From positions 124,001-188,000 of the forward strand of contig CAZCZL010000003.1 of assembly GCA_964503315.1 (NCBI GenBank): a DNA stretch of 64,000 nt. Reading direction: 5' to 3'. How positions within the stretch are numbered: the stretch's first letter is position 1; every line of letters starts with the position of its first letter. This DNA comes from FEB-12 sp964503315 (GTDB lineage: Bacteria > Zixibacteria > MSB-5A5 > GN15 > FEB-12). The notes under the pieces were generated by a model that made no database searches, was not told the DNA's origin, and saw only the letters and a program-made list of their open reading frames with translations. Positions 35,493-43,222 of this stretch are shown here, one piece after another. The position numbers and the translations under genes are program-made.

Positions 35493-35852
35493 TTAGCGCG
35501 GTATGGAGTCGATCTTAGCGGCCAGGATGAAGTCGTTTTCGTGGAGCCCCATGATAGCGTGGGTCCATATTGTGAATTCGACGATGCTGTAGTGGACCGC
35601 GAAATCCGGGTGGTGGCCCTCGGCTTCGGCGATCTCTTCTACCTCGCGGAGAAAGCGCATGGCGGCGCGGAAATCAGGGAATTTGAAACGTTTCTGGATG
35701 GTGCGGATAGGGGCGCCGTTGTCGGTGATCAGTTTGACTTCCCAGCCATCCACTCGGGGCATCAATTCTTCGATCTCCATATCGGTCAGTTGGGGGATGC
35801 CACCCTCGCAGGGGATACAGCGCTTCTTGGTCAGTTCGGTGCGGTCAGACAT
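35493..35852 (-). CDS. Pterin-4-alpha-carbinolamine dehydratase
   Basis: Recycles 4a-hydroxytetrahydropterin; the fold is that of PhhB/DCoH. The 119-residue protein starts with the typical Cys-rich lead (KRCIPCEGGIPQL). It carries the active-site block EGHHPDFAVHYSIVEFTIWTH, with the three pterin-site histidines, and the final HENDFILAAKID. AGGAG lies 4 bases from the ATG. No aromatic amino acid hydroxylase is nearby. In such genomes the enzyme may serve molybdopterin or folate salvage instead; that is speculation. Confidence 0.92.
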   Translation of the reverse strand: MSDRTELTKKRCIPCEGGIPQLTDMEIEELMPRVDGWEVKLITDNGAPIRTIQKRFKFPDFRAAMRFLREVEEIAEAEGHHPDFAVHYSIVEFTIWTHAIMGLHENDFILAAKIDSIPR

Positions 35853-35895
35853 TCATACTCCTTTTTAGACATATTCCTTGAACAGTGTAAACGCT

Positions 35896-36912
35896 TCAGT
35901 GGGTTCCCTGAATACGATCAAGCAGGCGTCGCATGGTGGCACCGGCGTCCGGCGGAGCGGATTGGATCTGGCTGATCGTTAGCGGGCCATTTTGCGGTTT
36001 GCGTTCAAGAGTCCAAGAAAAAATGTAGGAAGCGCTCTGCGGCGAATCGACATCCAGTTTTCCGAACCGCAAATCATGGAAGAGCGTGTCCGGTCCTTGC
36101 TCGGTCAGAGTAAACCAGCCTTTGGAGAACCATAACAGTCTGCGAACCGCCGGGTCGGAATCTGATGGTAGTAGATCAATGCGCTTCGATACTGCGGCTG
36201 TCGCCATCGGCTTGTCGCCGTCAAAGAGTGAATAATAGCCGACGACGACGCTGTCGCCGAGATCGGCGCTACAACGCCATAGTGCCGCGTTGAAGATCGT
36301 CGGTGTCGTCATAGTCCTCTGGAATCGAATATCATTTCGGGCCAGTTCATTCTCGAAGACTGAGCCCACGTGTGCCTTGATCCCGACTGTGAAAAGGAGG
36401 TAGGCCGTAGACAGACCGATACCTACCGCATTGAATATGGCGGCGCGCTTTGGCGTTCGACGATAGACCATGGAGAGGATCACCCCGATCAACAGTGGAA
36501 GCGTATAGATCGGGTCAATAATTGAGATGGTATTGAACGCTACCGCGACATTGGAGAATGGCAAAAGCAATTGAGTCCCATAGACGGTAAAGGCGTCGAG
36601 AAGGGCATGGGTCCAAAGCGCCAGGAGGGCAAGGATCGACCATTCAAGCGCGGATCCGTATTTTCGTCGAGTGACGCGCCAGAAGAGCCAGCCAAGGATC
36701 GGCGCGGCCAGTGCCTGGGCAAGGAGGGCATGAGAATATCCGCGATGCCATGCGAGCTGCGCGACCTCATCTATAAAAGGATGCGCCAGGATATCGAGGT
36801 CAGGAAGGGTACCAGCTAAGGCGCCCAGCAGAAGTGCTCTATTGCCAGCCTTGCGGCCGAGGACGGCTTCTCCGACGGCGGCTCCCAGAGCCGCCTGGGT
36901 AAGTGAATCCAT
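35896..36912 (-). CDS. YdjM/DUF457-family membrane-bound metal-dependent hydrolase
   Basis: A 338-residue membrane protein of the LexA-regulated YdjM-like family (predicted metal-dependent hydrolase). It opens with DSLTQAALGAAVGEAVLG, then the signature Asp/His clusters LPDLDILAHPF, WHRGYSHALLAQ and WTHALLDAFTVYG that would hold metal. It has about five helices in the N-terminal half and a soluble, probably periplasmic, C-terminal ~160 residues. Biochemical function is not established for the family. It is separated by 43 bases from the pterin dehydratase gene, to which it may be cotranscribed. Confidence 0.82.
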   Translation of the reverse strand: MDSLTQAALGAAVGEAVLGRKAGNRALLLGALAGTLPDLDILAHPFIDEVAQLAWHRGYSHALLAQALAAPILGWLFWRVTRRKYGSALEWSILALLALWTHALLDAFTVYGTQLLLPFSNVAVAFNTISIIDPIYTLPLLIGVILSMVYRRTPKRAAIFNAVGIGLSTAYLLFTVGIKAHVGSVFENELARNDIRFQRTMTTPTIFNAALWRCSADLGDSVVVGYYSLFDGDKPMATAAVSKRIDLLPSDSDPAVRRLLWFSKGWFTLTEQGPDTLFHDLRFGKLDVDSPQSASYIFSWTLERKPQNGPLTISQIQSAPPDAGATMRRLLDRIQGTH

Positions 36913-37012
36913 TTACGCTCTTCAACTAAGATTATCGGTGAATACAGACTTCGGTCTTGGGACCGGTTGAGGCTATAACAGAAGCATCAGAGAAAGGTTC
37001 TGGTCAGAATCC

Positions 37013-37456
37013 TCAGTTCTGCAACCTCACCTGGAACGGGGATTTGTCTTTGGTAGCGAAGAATAGAAGGAGAATTAGGTCGAGGGGCCACCGGATCGCT
37101 ATTTGGTACAAGGCAAGCTGCTCGACATAAGAAGGTGGATTGAGCAGTAAGATGAATCTTAGAACGCCGGTGATAAGGCCAATACTCACCAGCCAATAGA
37201 AGTAACGGACTGATCGTTTATTGAGCTGGAACAGCATTACCGCAAGTGTGAGCCAGGCCACACTAAGCAAGAGACCGAACACGAGAATGCTCCCATAGAA
37301 GAGCGCGCGTCCGGTATCGCCGACATCAGCGTAAGCTCGGGTAACTCCAGACGTCAGAACAACGTAAGAAACCCGCATCTCCAGGAGTGACAATAGAATG
37401 ATCAGAGCGCAGACGATGACAACCCACAACGGGCGTTCTGAATTGCTAAACGGCAT
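37013..37456 (-). CDS. Small four-helix membrane protein, function unknown
   Basis: 147 residues with about four transmembrane helices (PLWVVIVCALIILLSLLEM; ALFYGSILVFGLLLSVAWLTLAV; VRYFYWLVSIGLITGVLRFILLL; a last one near DLILLLFF). Short charged ends. No motif recognised. The ATG is preceded by a weak AGAG. It stands alone with ~100-140-base gaps on both sides. Confidence 0.6.
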   Translation of the reverse strand: MPFSNSERPLWVVIVCALIILLSLLEMRVSYVVLTSGVTRAYADVGDTGRALFYGSILVFGLLLSVAWLTLAVMLFQLNKRSVRYFYWLVSIGLITGVLRFILLLNPPSYVEQLALYQIAIRWPLDLILLLFFATKDKSPFQVRLQN

Positions 37457-37596
37457 GAGAGAGCGCCTCCCACAAAACGTACAGCGCGTTCGTTATTACA
37501 CCAATGGAATATCAGCAATGGATGTAAAACGGTGCAAGCAGAAACATTCCCCAAAGGGAGTTGCTGACCAAATATGTCTATCAGATTGATAAGTGA

Positions 37597-38043
37597 TCAG
37601 CTGGCGGATTTGTCAGATTCGTTCGGGTTATTGCCGCGGAGGCGGTCCAGTTTCCGTTTCTGTTCGGCCAATCGCTTCTGCTCTTTCAGAGAAATTCTGT
37701 TCTCTTCGCCGAATCCGAGGGCGAGGATATTGACGGCCGACCAGACCGAGAGGAGCATCACGCCTTGCTGAGAAGCCGGGGTGAGCCGGGCGAGCATGAT
37801 ATAGCTGAAGATGAGCATGGAACTGACGGAGCCATACAGGCCGTTGCGCCGAAGTTTCTCTGACTCATTGCCAAGGCAGACGAGGAGAGCGGAGACGGCG
37901 ATGCCGTAGAGCAGAATAGAGCCGGCCATGATAATCTCGGGGGAGAAAAGCGGGTTCTCCAGCGAGTCGATCCCCAGGTAGATCGTGAAGAGAATCAGAA
38001 AAAAGAGATTGGCGGCGGCGCCAAGGATCTTGTAGGGGTTCAT
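37597..38043 (-). CDS. Small membrane protein with basic C-terminal tail, function unknown
   Basis: 148 residues from ATG 38043 (MNPYKILGAA..., GGAAGG about 12 bases upstream); an ATG at 38085 would add 14 residues with no support. Four hydrophobic segments are visible (LFFLILFTIYLGI; IIMAGSILLYGIAVSALLVCL; YGSVSSMLIFSYIMLA; GVMLLSVWSAVNILALGF). A cytoplasmic coiled-coil-like tail (SLKEQKRLAEQKRKLDRLR) ends in NNPNESDKSAS. No family recognised. Confidence 0.65.
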   Translation of the reverse strand: MNPYKILGAAANLFFLILFTIYLGIDSLENPLFSPEIIMAGSILLYGIAVSALLVCLGNESEKLRRNGLYGSVSSMLIFSYIMLARLTPASQQGVMLLSVWSAVNILALGFGEENRISLKEQKRLAEQKRKLDRLRGNNPNESDKSAS

Positions 38044-38574
38044 CAAAGCGAGCCTTCCGTTGTCAAAAGTTCCTCCCCGAATCATCCCGCAACTTGCCCT
38101 AATATAGGCAATGAACTCAGTTTTTCCAAGGAATCAATTGCATTGGCTGCCAGATTAGTTTGGTGAATCGGCATAGGGTTTGTCGGGTATCGCCTGTGCA
38201 AATCGCGGAGACTGGGCTTGTACAATGAATCATTTTCGGTGGAAGATTGGAAGGGGATTGACAGACAACGTGGAGCGGGTTTGTGGATGCAAGCTGCAAC
38301 CGTCATCCCGTTGAAGGAAAAGAGGAAGGCTAAATTGGATGCAATCTGCAACCATCAAGTGGTTGGAGGACATCATAGGGGTGCATGAAGAATGATTCGG
38401 AGGGCTGGGGGGAATTCGGTCTGCTGGTTTGCGTGAGCGAATAGGGGATGATGGTTGCAATTGGTTACCCTGATCTTTCTAGAAGTGGACGTTGCGAGGG
38501 GGATAAGAGTAGTCCCTCTACTAAAGGGGACGGAATGAGGAGAGCTAACTTGTGTGATACAAATGGAATGTCGA
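38044..38574. other. 531-base intergenic region without a supported gene
   Basis: No ORF here looks coding. Short frames on both strands have low-complexity, unlike-neighbour composition. It contains a pair of near-identical 22-base direct repeats (38284 and 38336) and a related inverted copy (GATGGTTGCAA near 38450). It is the longest gene-free gap of the window. Confidence 0.6.
38284..38357 (+). repeat. Two 22-base direct repeats (TGGATGCAAnCTGCAACCnTCA)
   Basis: Copies at 38284-38305 and 38336-38357 match at 20 of 22 bases and lie 52 bases apart. Each contains the inner palindrome-like TGCA..TGCA core. A partial inverted copy lies near 38450. Possibly a protein-binding cluster or a repeat remnant. 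Confidence 0.45.
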
Positions 38575-39357
38575 TCACTTTAAGAGAACGATCTTCTTCG
38601 TTGTAGTGAAAGTGCCGACGGTCAGGCGGTAGAAGTAGATCCCGGATGGATAGCCATCAAAGTTCGGAGTAATCTCGTGGCGACCAGGAGTTTGGTAGCC
38701 GTTGACGAGAACGGCGACTCGCTTGCCCGTTACATTGAAAAGCTCTAATGTCGCGAAGGCGGAATCCTCGCCGGGAATCGCGTAATCAATTCTGGTGCAG
38801 GCACAGAAGGGATTGGGGTACGCTTCCCAAGTGACCCACTGGGAGAGAGGACCGGAGTCTTGTTTTTGTAGTTGTTCGGTGAAAGTGATCATGGAATCGC
38901 GGCCATCGGCAGACCCAGCAGGAAGACGGACGGAGAGGATGGTCACGATATTGCCGGTGGAATCTGGAAGCCTGAATGGGCTGATATCTGTACGGGGGCC
39001 AACAAACGTATTGTTCTCCCGTTTGTCCAGTGTGGCCGCATAGTGAGTGAGTGCAGCATCGATAGTATCGCCGGGTTCCGCGACTATTCGCAACGAAGTG
39101 ACTTCCACGTTACGCAGCGGAAAGCTGGTGGGCAGGGTGTCCGTTAGAAAGCATTCGATAGCGCCGTAGGTTGTAGAATCTCCAGTTGAGTCCGATTGTC
39201 TGCTCAAGAGCGTAAGTTGCAGGTGATGGTCGCCGATCGGGTGGGCTGGAAGGTACCATCCACCAACAGAGGGTCGGGTATAGCCCTGGCGCGGTGGACC
39301 ATACGGGTAGCATGCGAAAAGGAGAGTGGTCAGACAGAGGATGGAGAAGGTTTTCAT
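38575..39357 (-). CDS. Putative lipoprotein with C-terminal type IX-like sorting domain
   Basis: A 260-residue exported protein of unknown role. The N terminus is a short signal with a lipobox (LLFAC, Cys 16). The central ~150 residues are beta-rich without recognisable family. The last ~85 residues form a Por/T9SS-type sorting domain: EAYPNPF, TRIDYAIP, ATLELFNVTGKRVAVL, PGRHEITPNFDGYPSGIYFYRLTVG and a final TTKKIVLLK. Such domains route proteins through the type IX system in FCB bacteria, yet many copies outside Bacteroidetes are of unproven function. Lipidation and a C-terminal sorting domain on one small protein is unusual. Confidence 0.75.
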   Translation of the reverse strand: MKTFSILCLTTLLFACYPYGPPRQGYTRPSVGGWYLPAHPIGDHHLQLTLLSRQSDSTGDSTTYGAIECFLTDTLPTSFPLRNVEVTSLRIVAEPGDTIDAALTHYAATLDKRENNTFVGPRTDISPFRLPDSTGNIVTILSVRLPAGSADGRDSMITFTEQLQKQDSGPLSQWVTWEAYPNPFCACTRIDYAIPGEDSAFATLELFNVTGKRVAVLVNGYQTPGRHEITPNFDGYPSGIYFYRLTVGTFTTTKKIVLLK

Positions 39358-39480
39358 GGGTGCCTCGGACTAGAGCGTTTAGGAATTATACACGGGAGGG
39401 CATGATTGGGCTCAAGATCATTATCCAAGTGGTTTGTGATGTTCAGGGGTAGATCAATGCGAGCTTTATGGGGTTGCTTC

Positions 39481-39532
39481 AAAATCGCGGAGGGGAGATG
39501 TGTGCTGTAACAAATGCACTGGCCGCGATTTT
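39481..39532. repeat. Perfect 10-base inverted repeat forming a 52-base stem-loop
   Basis: AAAATCGCGG (39481-39490) and CCGCGATTTT (39523-39532) are exact complements; inside them GTGC and GCAC can extend the structure. It lies between two minus-strand genes, 68 bases downstream of the GNAT stop. It could end that transcript or be a mobile short repeat; downstream TCGCAATGACA resembles widespread intergenic repeat ends. Confidence 0.5.
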
Positions 39533-39599
39533 TCGCAATGACAGAAGTAGGACAATCGCTGTCGTCCCGAGCGGAAACTAGGGGTGAAGGAGAAACGAC

Positions 39600-40088
39600 T
39601 CAGAGGAATTTCTGCATCCAGACGATATCGAATTCTTCGCCGAATTTGATCCCGGCGCGGTGGAAACGTCCGCATTCGACAAAGCCATGTTTCAGATGGA
39701 AGGAGATGCTCCGTTCGTTGCGGGAGGAGATAGAGGCGACCAGCGATGTCATGCCGAGCAAGCGGGCATCGGACTCGAGACGATTCAGCAACAGGGTGCC
39801 GAGGCCCTGGCCGGTGAACTCGGGGAGGAAAGAGTAGCCGATCTCGCCGGTTCGTTTGACGCAGTCGCCGGGATGAACAGGGCGGAGGCCGCCGGAGCCG
39901 ACGACGCGGCCATCGATCTCGACAACATAGTTGGGGAAGTTTTCGATCTCCTGGTTAAACCGTTCGGTAATGATCTTGCCGTAGGGAGTCGAGTTGTAGG
40001 AGGCGAAAGTGTTGAGGGCGAAGTAATCGATAATGGCGGCGACGGCATCGGCGTCATCGGGAGTGTAGGGGCGGAGGAGGGAAGGCAT
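39600..40088 (-). CDS. GNAT-family N-acetyltransferase
   Basis: A 162-residue acetyl-CoA-dependent acyltransferase. The N-terminal strand-helix LLRPYTPDDADAVAAIID is typical. Motif A around EIGYSFLPEFTGQGLGTLLLNRL holds the QGLGT pyrophosphate-binding loop (Q/RxxGxG/A variant). Motif B follows at SLVASISSRNERSISFHLKHGF. It resembles the phosphinothricin/methionine-sulfoximine acetyltransferase subgroup (FALNTFASYNSTPY near residue 22). The substrate is not known. No strong ribosome site is visible. Confidence 0.85.
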   Translation of the reverse strand: MPSLLRPYTPDDADAVAAIIDYFALNTFASYNSTPYGKIITERFNQEIENFPNYVVEIDGRVVGSGGLRPVHPGDCVKRTGEIGYSFLPEFTGQGLGTLLLNRLESDARLLGMTSLVASISSRNERSISFHLKHGFVECGRFHRAGIKFGEEFDIVWMQKFL

Positions 40089-40096
40089 GGTGCAAC

Positions 40097-40717
40097 TTAC
40101 CAGTACTTGACTCGGGGTAGATTGGGCCAGTTTTCGAACTTGTTTTCCATTATGAACGTGAGATACTGAATGGGCAATAGGAATCTGCCTATGACGTAGA
40201 AGAGCCCTGTTATCGGAATGCCGACACTCAGGAATAGAATCGAGTAGAAGTAAAACTCATCTGCCCCGCTGAAGAACTCAAACTTTGCATAAACTCCATC
40301 TCGCACCACGTAGCCAAAGTGTGAAATCGCCAACGACTCGAACAACGTCCGATTGCCGCTTACTCCAAAGGAGTCCGATTCCGTTAATCCACCAAAAATA
40401 GACGCCCATGCTCCCAACAATACGCAAAGCGAAATCACGAGCCATTTCCTAGCCTGTATCAAATCGTTAAGAATCGAGCGTGCAATGTCCGGTTGCTTCA
40501 GTAACTCCAAGTCTAGGCTTCGGAGAGTTGCGAGCAACTTGACCTTTATGTTTCTTGCGATCCAGATGCAATAGCAACCCAGTACTGACCACACTAACAA
40601 AACAAATTCAGGTGCTTTAGAGAAAATTGTTTGCAGAGAAAATAGGATGAGAAGCGAAAGTATGACAAGTATCGAAATGATAACAAACCTTGCTGATCGG
40701 GGTATCAGACGCCACAT
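40097..40717 (-). CDS. Membrane protein, function unknown, AT-richer than neighbours
   Basis: 206 residues with about four helices (FVIISILVILSLLILFSL; FVLLVWSVLGCYCIWIA; WLVISLCVLLGAWASIFGG; FYSILFLSVGIPITGLFYVIG). Between the third and fourth is a ~50-residue probably periplasmic loop. No family recognised. Base composition is visibly lower in GC: 60-base stretches at 40141, 40261 and 40621 hold 24, 30 and 20 G+C, against 35 in a stretch of nusA at 44041. This suggests a recently acquired gene. It ends 8 bases upstream of the GNAT start. Confidence 0.6.
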   Translation of the reverse strand: MWRLIPRSARFVIISILVILSLLILFSLQTIFSKAPEFVLLVWSVLGCYCIWIARNIKVKLLATLRSLDLELLKQPDIARSILNDLIQARKWLVISLCVLLGAWASIFGGLTESDSFGVSGNRTLFESLAISHFGYVVRDGVYAKFEFFSGADEFYFYSILFLSVGIPITGLFYVIGRFLLPIQYLTFIMENKFENWPNLPRVKYW

Positions 40718-40761
40718 GCAATGGGCTTTCTTGATTTGGTCATTTGGATCCGATTGATTGG

Positions 40762-40992
40762 TTACTCAAGGCAACTTTCGAAATATTCCTTAAACTCTCG
40801 TTTGACACGCTCCAACTCGCTCCAAATCTTGCTGTATTTTGCAGCGTCATAAATCCGAACTTTGGAACCGTCTGGTTGAGTGACTTCTTTCGATACTGAA
40901 TCAAGTTCCAACTGTAGTCGTGCTTCTTCATTCCAAAATCGATTGTATGTCGCCATGTCGAATTTGTCTGGATTGATTCGCTTCCAGGCCAC
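40762..40992 (-). CDS. Small acidic/basic helical protein, function unknown
   Basis: 76 residues from GTG 40992, with a strong ribosome site (GGGAGG, 7-base spacing). The sequence is polar and predicted helical, rich in Lys, Glu, Arg and aromatic residues (FWNEEARLQLELDSVSKE; YSKIWSELERVKREFKEYF), with no signal or membrane segment. Starts 37 bases downstream of a tRNA-Arg on the same strand and shares the lower-GC character of the next gene. Possibly part of a small acquired segment. Identity unknown. Confidence 0.5.
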   Translation of the reverse strand: MAWKRINPDKFDMATYNRFWNEEARLQLELDSVSKEVTQPDGSKVRIYDAAKYSKIWSELERVKREFKEYFESCLE

Positions 40993-41029
40993 TTGTTACC
41001 TCCCGAAATGTTTAGAACTGAATTCAAAT

Positions 41030-41101
41030 TACCCCCGACAGGAATCGAACCTGTATTACCAGCTCCGGAGGCTGGTGCGTTATCCATTACACCACGGGGG
41101 C
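41030..41101 (-). tRNA. tRNA-Arg (anticodon CCG)
   Basis: A complete cloverleaf on the minus strand. The acceptor stem GCCCCCG pairs with CGGGGGT (G-U at the first pair), discriminator A. The anticodon stem is CCAGC/GCTGG with loop CTCCGGA, i.e. anticodon CCG (reads CGG). The T arm is CAGGTTCGATTCCTG. CCA is not encoded. 72 bases with a short variable loop. Confidence 0.93.
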
Positions 41102-41201
41102 AGTGTCGTTGGCCGAGGTTGTCCGGCTCCCGCCGGACAGCCAGAATCGGCTTGGGCAGACAGGGTAAGCAATTGTTGGGTGAAGGGCAAGAAGAAGATG
41201 G

Positions 41202-41221
41202 ATTCCCGCCTACGCGGGAAT
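41202..41221. repeat. Palindromic repeat ATTCCCGC-CTAC-GCGGGAAT
   Basis: A perfect 8-base stem with a 4-base loop, followed by GACA. From memory, ATTCCCGC..GCGGGAATGACA is a short repeat scattered in many bacterial genomes (similar to Neisseria dRS3; spurious translation HSRVGGNP). One copy in this window. Confidence 0.6.
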
Positions 41222-41331
41222 GACAGTTGAGGGCACTATTAGCTTCAAACCCACTATCCACCCAATCTCCAACAATTCCATTGATTTACGTCGTCAACCG
41301 AAGTACCTTGGTAGACTTAGAACGCGGATAT

Positions 41332-41355
41332 GGCGGGTTCGAGGACGGACCCACC
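41332..41355. repeat. Imperfect palindromic repeat GGCGGGTTC-GAGGAC-GGACCCACC
   Basis: Arms pair with two wobbles. The motif GGTGGGTCC..GGACCCACCCTACA resembles another common short intergenic repeat. It lies just upstream of the presumed proS promoter. Confidence 0.45.
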
Positions 41356-41402
41356 CTACATCCACAATGGAATATAACTGTTTGCCATACAAGGATTAAC
41401 TA

Positions 41403-43121
41403 ATGCGGTGGTCGCAGACTTACATACCGACACTTCGAGAACAACAGGCCGAAGCTGAACTAATATCACACCAGCTGCTGCTTCGTGGTGGCTATATCCG
41501 GAAACTGGCGGCGGGGGTCTATCTCTATCTACCGCTGATGAACCGGGTGATCGATAAGTTCTCCAATATCGTGCGCGAAGAGATGAACGCGGCGGGAGGA
41601 CTCGAGATAACCATGTCCGTACTTTGCCCGGCCGAGGTCTGGCAGCAGACCGGTCGATACACGACGGTCGGGAAAGAGCAGATGCGCATGAAGGACCGTC
41701 ACCAGCACGAGATGATTCTCTGCGGGACGCACGAAGAAACGGTGACGCATCTGGTCGCGGGCGAAGTGAAAAGTTACCGTCAGTTGCCGCTTAATCTGTA
41801 TCAGATCCAGGTGAAGTTCCGGGATGAGATTCGTCCGCGGTTTGGGTTGATGCGTGGACGTGAGTTCATCATGAAGGATGCGTACACGTTCGACGCGGAT
41901 GAAGCATCGTTCATGAAAACATACGAACGGATGGTGCAGGCATATTTCAATGTCTTCAAGCGGGCGGGAATTGATGTCGTCAAGGTTGAGTCGGATACCG
42001 GCGCGATGGGCGGGAAAGCGGCGCACGAGTTCATGTTGTTGGTCGATACGGAAGCCGGTGAAGAGGTGATCCTTTTCTGCGACAAATGCAACTACGCGGC
42101 GAACCGTGAGAAGGCGACATTCAAGGATCCGGAGAAGATCAGCAAAGAGTCCGAGCTTAAGGCGATGCAGGTGGTGGATACGCCGGGAGCATCGACAATA
42201 GAACAGGTGACCTCGTATCTGAAGGTACCGGCGACGAAGCTGGTCAAGACGCTTATCTACATGGCGGACGGAAAGCCGGTGGCGGCGATGGTGCGTGGGG
42301 ATCGCGACTTAAACGAAGTGAAGCTCAAAAATGCACTCAAGGCGATCGACCTGACTATGGCGACCGCCGAGCAGGTGGCGGAAGTGACCAAGGCGCCAGT
42401 TGGGTTTGCCGGGCCGGTCGGATTGAAGGATGTGACGATTCTCGTTGATCCGTTGGTTGAGAAGATGAGCAACTTTGTGGTGGGTGCGAACCAGAACGAA
42501 AAGCATATCATCAATGTCAATTTGGGGAGAGATTTCGCGGCGAACCAGGTGGTGGACCTTTCGGCGGCGCGCGGCGGGGATATCTGCCCGAACTGCGAAG
42601 GGCATATGGTGGCGAAGTCGGGTATCGAAGTGGGGAATACGTTCATGCTGGGGACGAAGTACTCGATCCCGCTGAACGCGACCTTCCTGGATGCCGAGGG
42701 GAAAGAGAACCCGATGATCATGGGGTCATACGGGATCGGGATCACCCGGACGCCGCAAGCGGCGCTAGAGCGGTACCATGACGAAAAGGGGATAATCTGG
42801 CCGAAGAACCTGGCGCCATATCTGGTCCAGTTGATCCCGCTGAACCTGGGTAATCAGCCCCAGAAGGACGCGGCAGAGGCGATTTACAGCGCATTGACCG
42901 CGGCCGGTATAGAGGTCCTGTATGATGACCGGGAGGAACGTGCGGGGGTGAAGTTTAACGATGCGGACCTGATAGGGCTTCCGATTCGTATCACTATAGG
43001 GGACAAGTCGTTAAAGGACGGGAAGGTGGAGCTAAAGGCACGAGCAGAGGCTGCCATGGAACTGGTTCCGGTGGACGGGGTGGTGGAAGCGGTTCAGAAT
43101 CTGGCGGCGAGGTTGTCATAG
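41403..43121 (+). CDS. proS: Prolyl-tRNA synthetase (bacterial type, with editing insertion)
   Basis: Charges tRNA-Pro. The 572-residue class II enzyme begins MRWSQTYIPTLREQQAEAE with motif 1 to follow. Motif 2 (FRDEIRPRFGLMRGREFIMKDAYTF) lies near 139-162. The INS editing domain (YbaK-like, roughly 225-405) hydrolyses Ala-tRNA-Pro: it includes KTLIYMADGKPVAAMVRGDRDLNE and the later GPVGLKD. Motif 3 is MGSYGIGITRTPQAALE, then a C-terminal anticodon domain. AAGGAT lies upstream. It is a complete bacterial-type enzyme, so no separate editing factor is needed. Confidence 0.96.
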   Translation: MRWSQTYIPTLREQQAEAELISHQLLLRGGYIRKLAAGVYLYLPLMNRVIDKFSNIVREEMNAAGGLEITMSVLCPAEVWQQTGRYTTVGKEQMRMKDRHQHEMILCGTHEETVTHLVAGEVKSYRQLPLNLYQIQVKFRDEIRPRFGLMRGREFIMKDAYTFDADEASFMKTYERMVQAYFNVFKRAGIDVVKVESDTGAMGGKAAHEFMLLVDTEAGEEVILFCDKCNYAANREKATFKDPEKISKESELKAMQVVDTPGASTIEQVTSYLKVPATKLVKTLIYMADGKPVAAMVRGDRDLNEVKLKNALKAIDLTMATAEQVAEVTKAPVGFAGPVGLKDVTILVDPLVEKMSNFVVGANQNEKHIINVNLGRDFAANQVVDLSAARGGDICPNCEGHMVAKSGIEVGNTFMLGTKYSIPLNATFLDAEGKENPMIMGSYGIGITRTPQAALERYHDEKGIIWPKNLAPYLVQLIPLNLGNQPQKDAAEAIYSALTAAGIEVLYDDREERAGVKFNDADLIGLPIRITIGDKSLKDGKVELKARAEAAMELVPVDGVVEAVQNLAARLS

Positions 43122-43133
43122 TCCAGAATTTTG

Positions 43134-43162
43134 TTGCTTCATAACAAGTTAGTCTGTATCAT
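43134..43162 (+). promoter_or_regulatory. Sigma-70-like promoter candidate for the rimP-nusA-infB operon
   Basis: TTGCTT (43134-43139) and TATCAT (43157-43162) are exactly 17 bases apart; the -10 matches 5/6 of consensus. It lies between proS and rimP, just before the hairpin at 43174. Confidence 0.45.
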
Positions 43163-43173
43163 ATCCTCTTGGC

Positions 43174-43198
43174 GAAATCCGGGTTTATCCCGGATTTC
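43174..43198 (+). promoter_or_regulatory. Strong leader hairpin between proS and rimP
   Basis: GAAATCCGGG and CCCGGATTTC form a perfect 10-base stem with loop TTTAT. It sits 12 bases after the promoter candidate and 24 bases before the rimP start. No T-tract follows immediately. It could terminate proS transcripts weakly or be a leader structure through which NusA or other factors regulate the operon, as is known for the E. coli nusA operon leader. Confidence 0.5.
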
Positions 43199-43222
43199 CG
43201 GTATATGTGAGATTTTTGGGGT

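Larger units (their letters stand above)
41102..41402. other. Repeat-bearing 300-base gap between tRNA-Arg and proS
   Basis: No coding sequence is supported. The gap carries two short palindromic repeats (41202-41221 and 41332-41355). A TATAAC at 41373-41378 may be a -10 element for proS, without a clear -35. Confidence 0.55.

Noticed and set aside
40740..41261. 173-codon minus-strand frame spanning tRNA-Arg and the ATTCCCGC palindrome
   Set aside because: It translates a tRNA gene and a repeat (giving the well-known spurious HSRVGGNP-type peptide).
35293..41400. Possible prophage or insertion sequence in the accessory stretch
   Set aside because: No integrase, transposase, terminal repeats or phage structural gene were found; only short palindromes and AT-richer ORFs.
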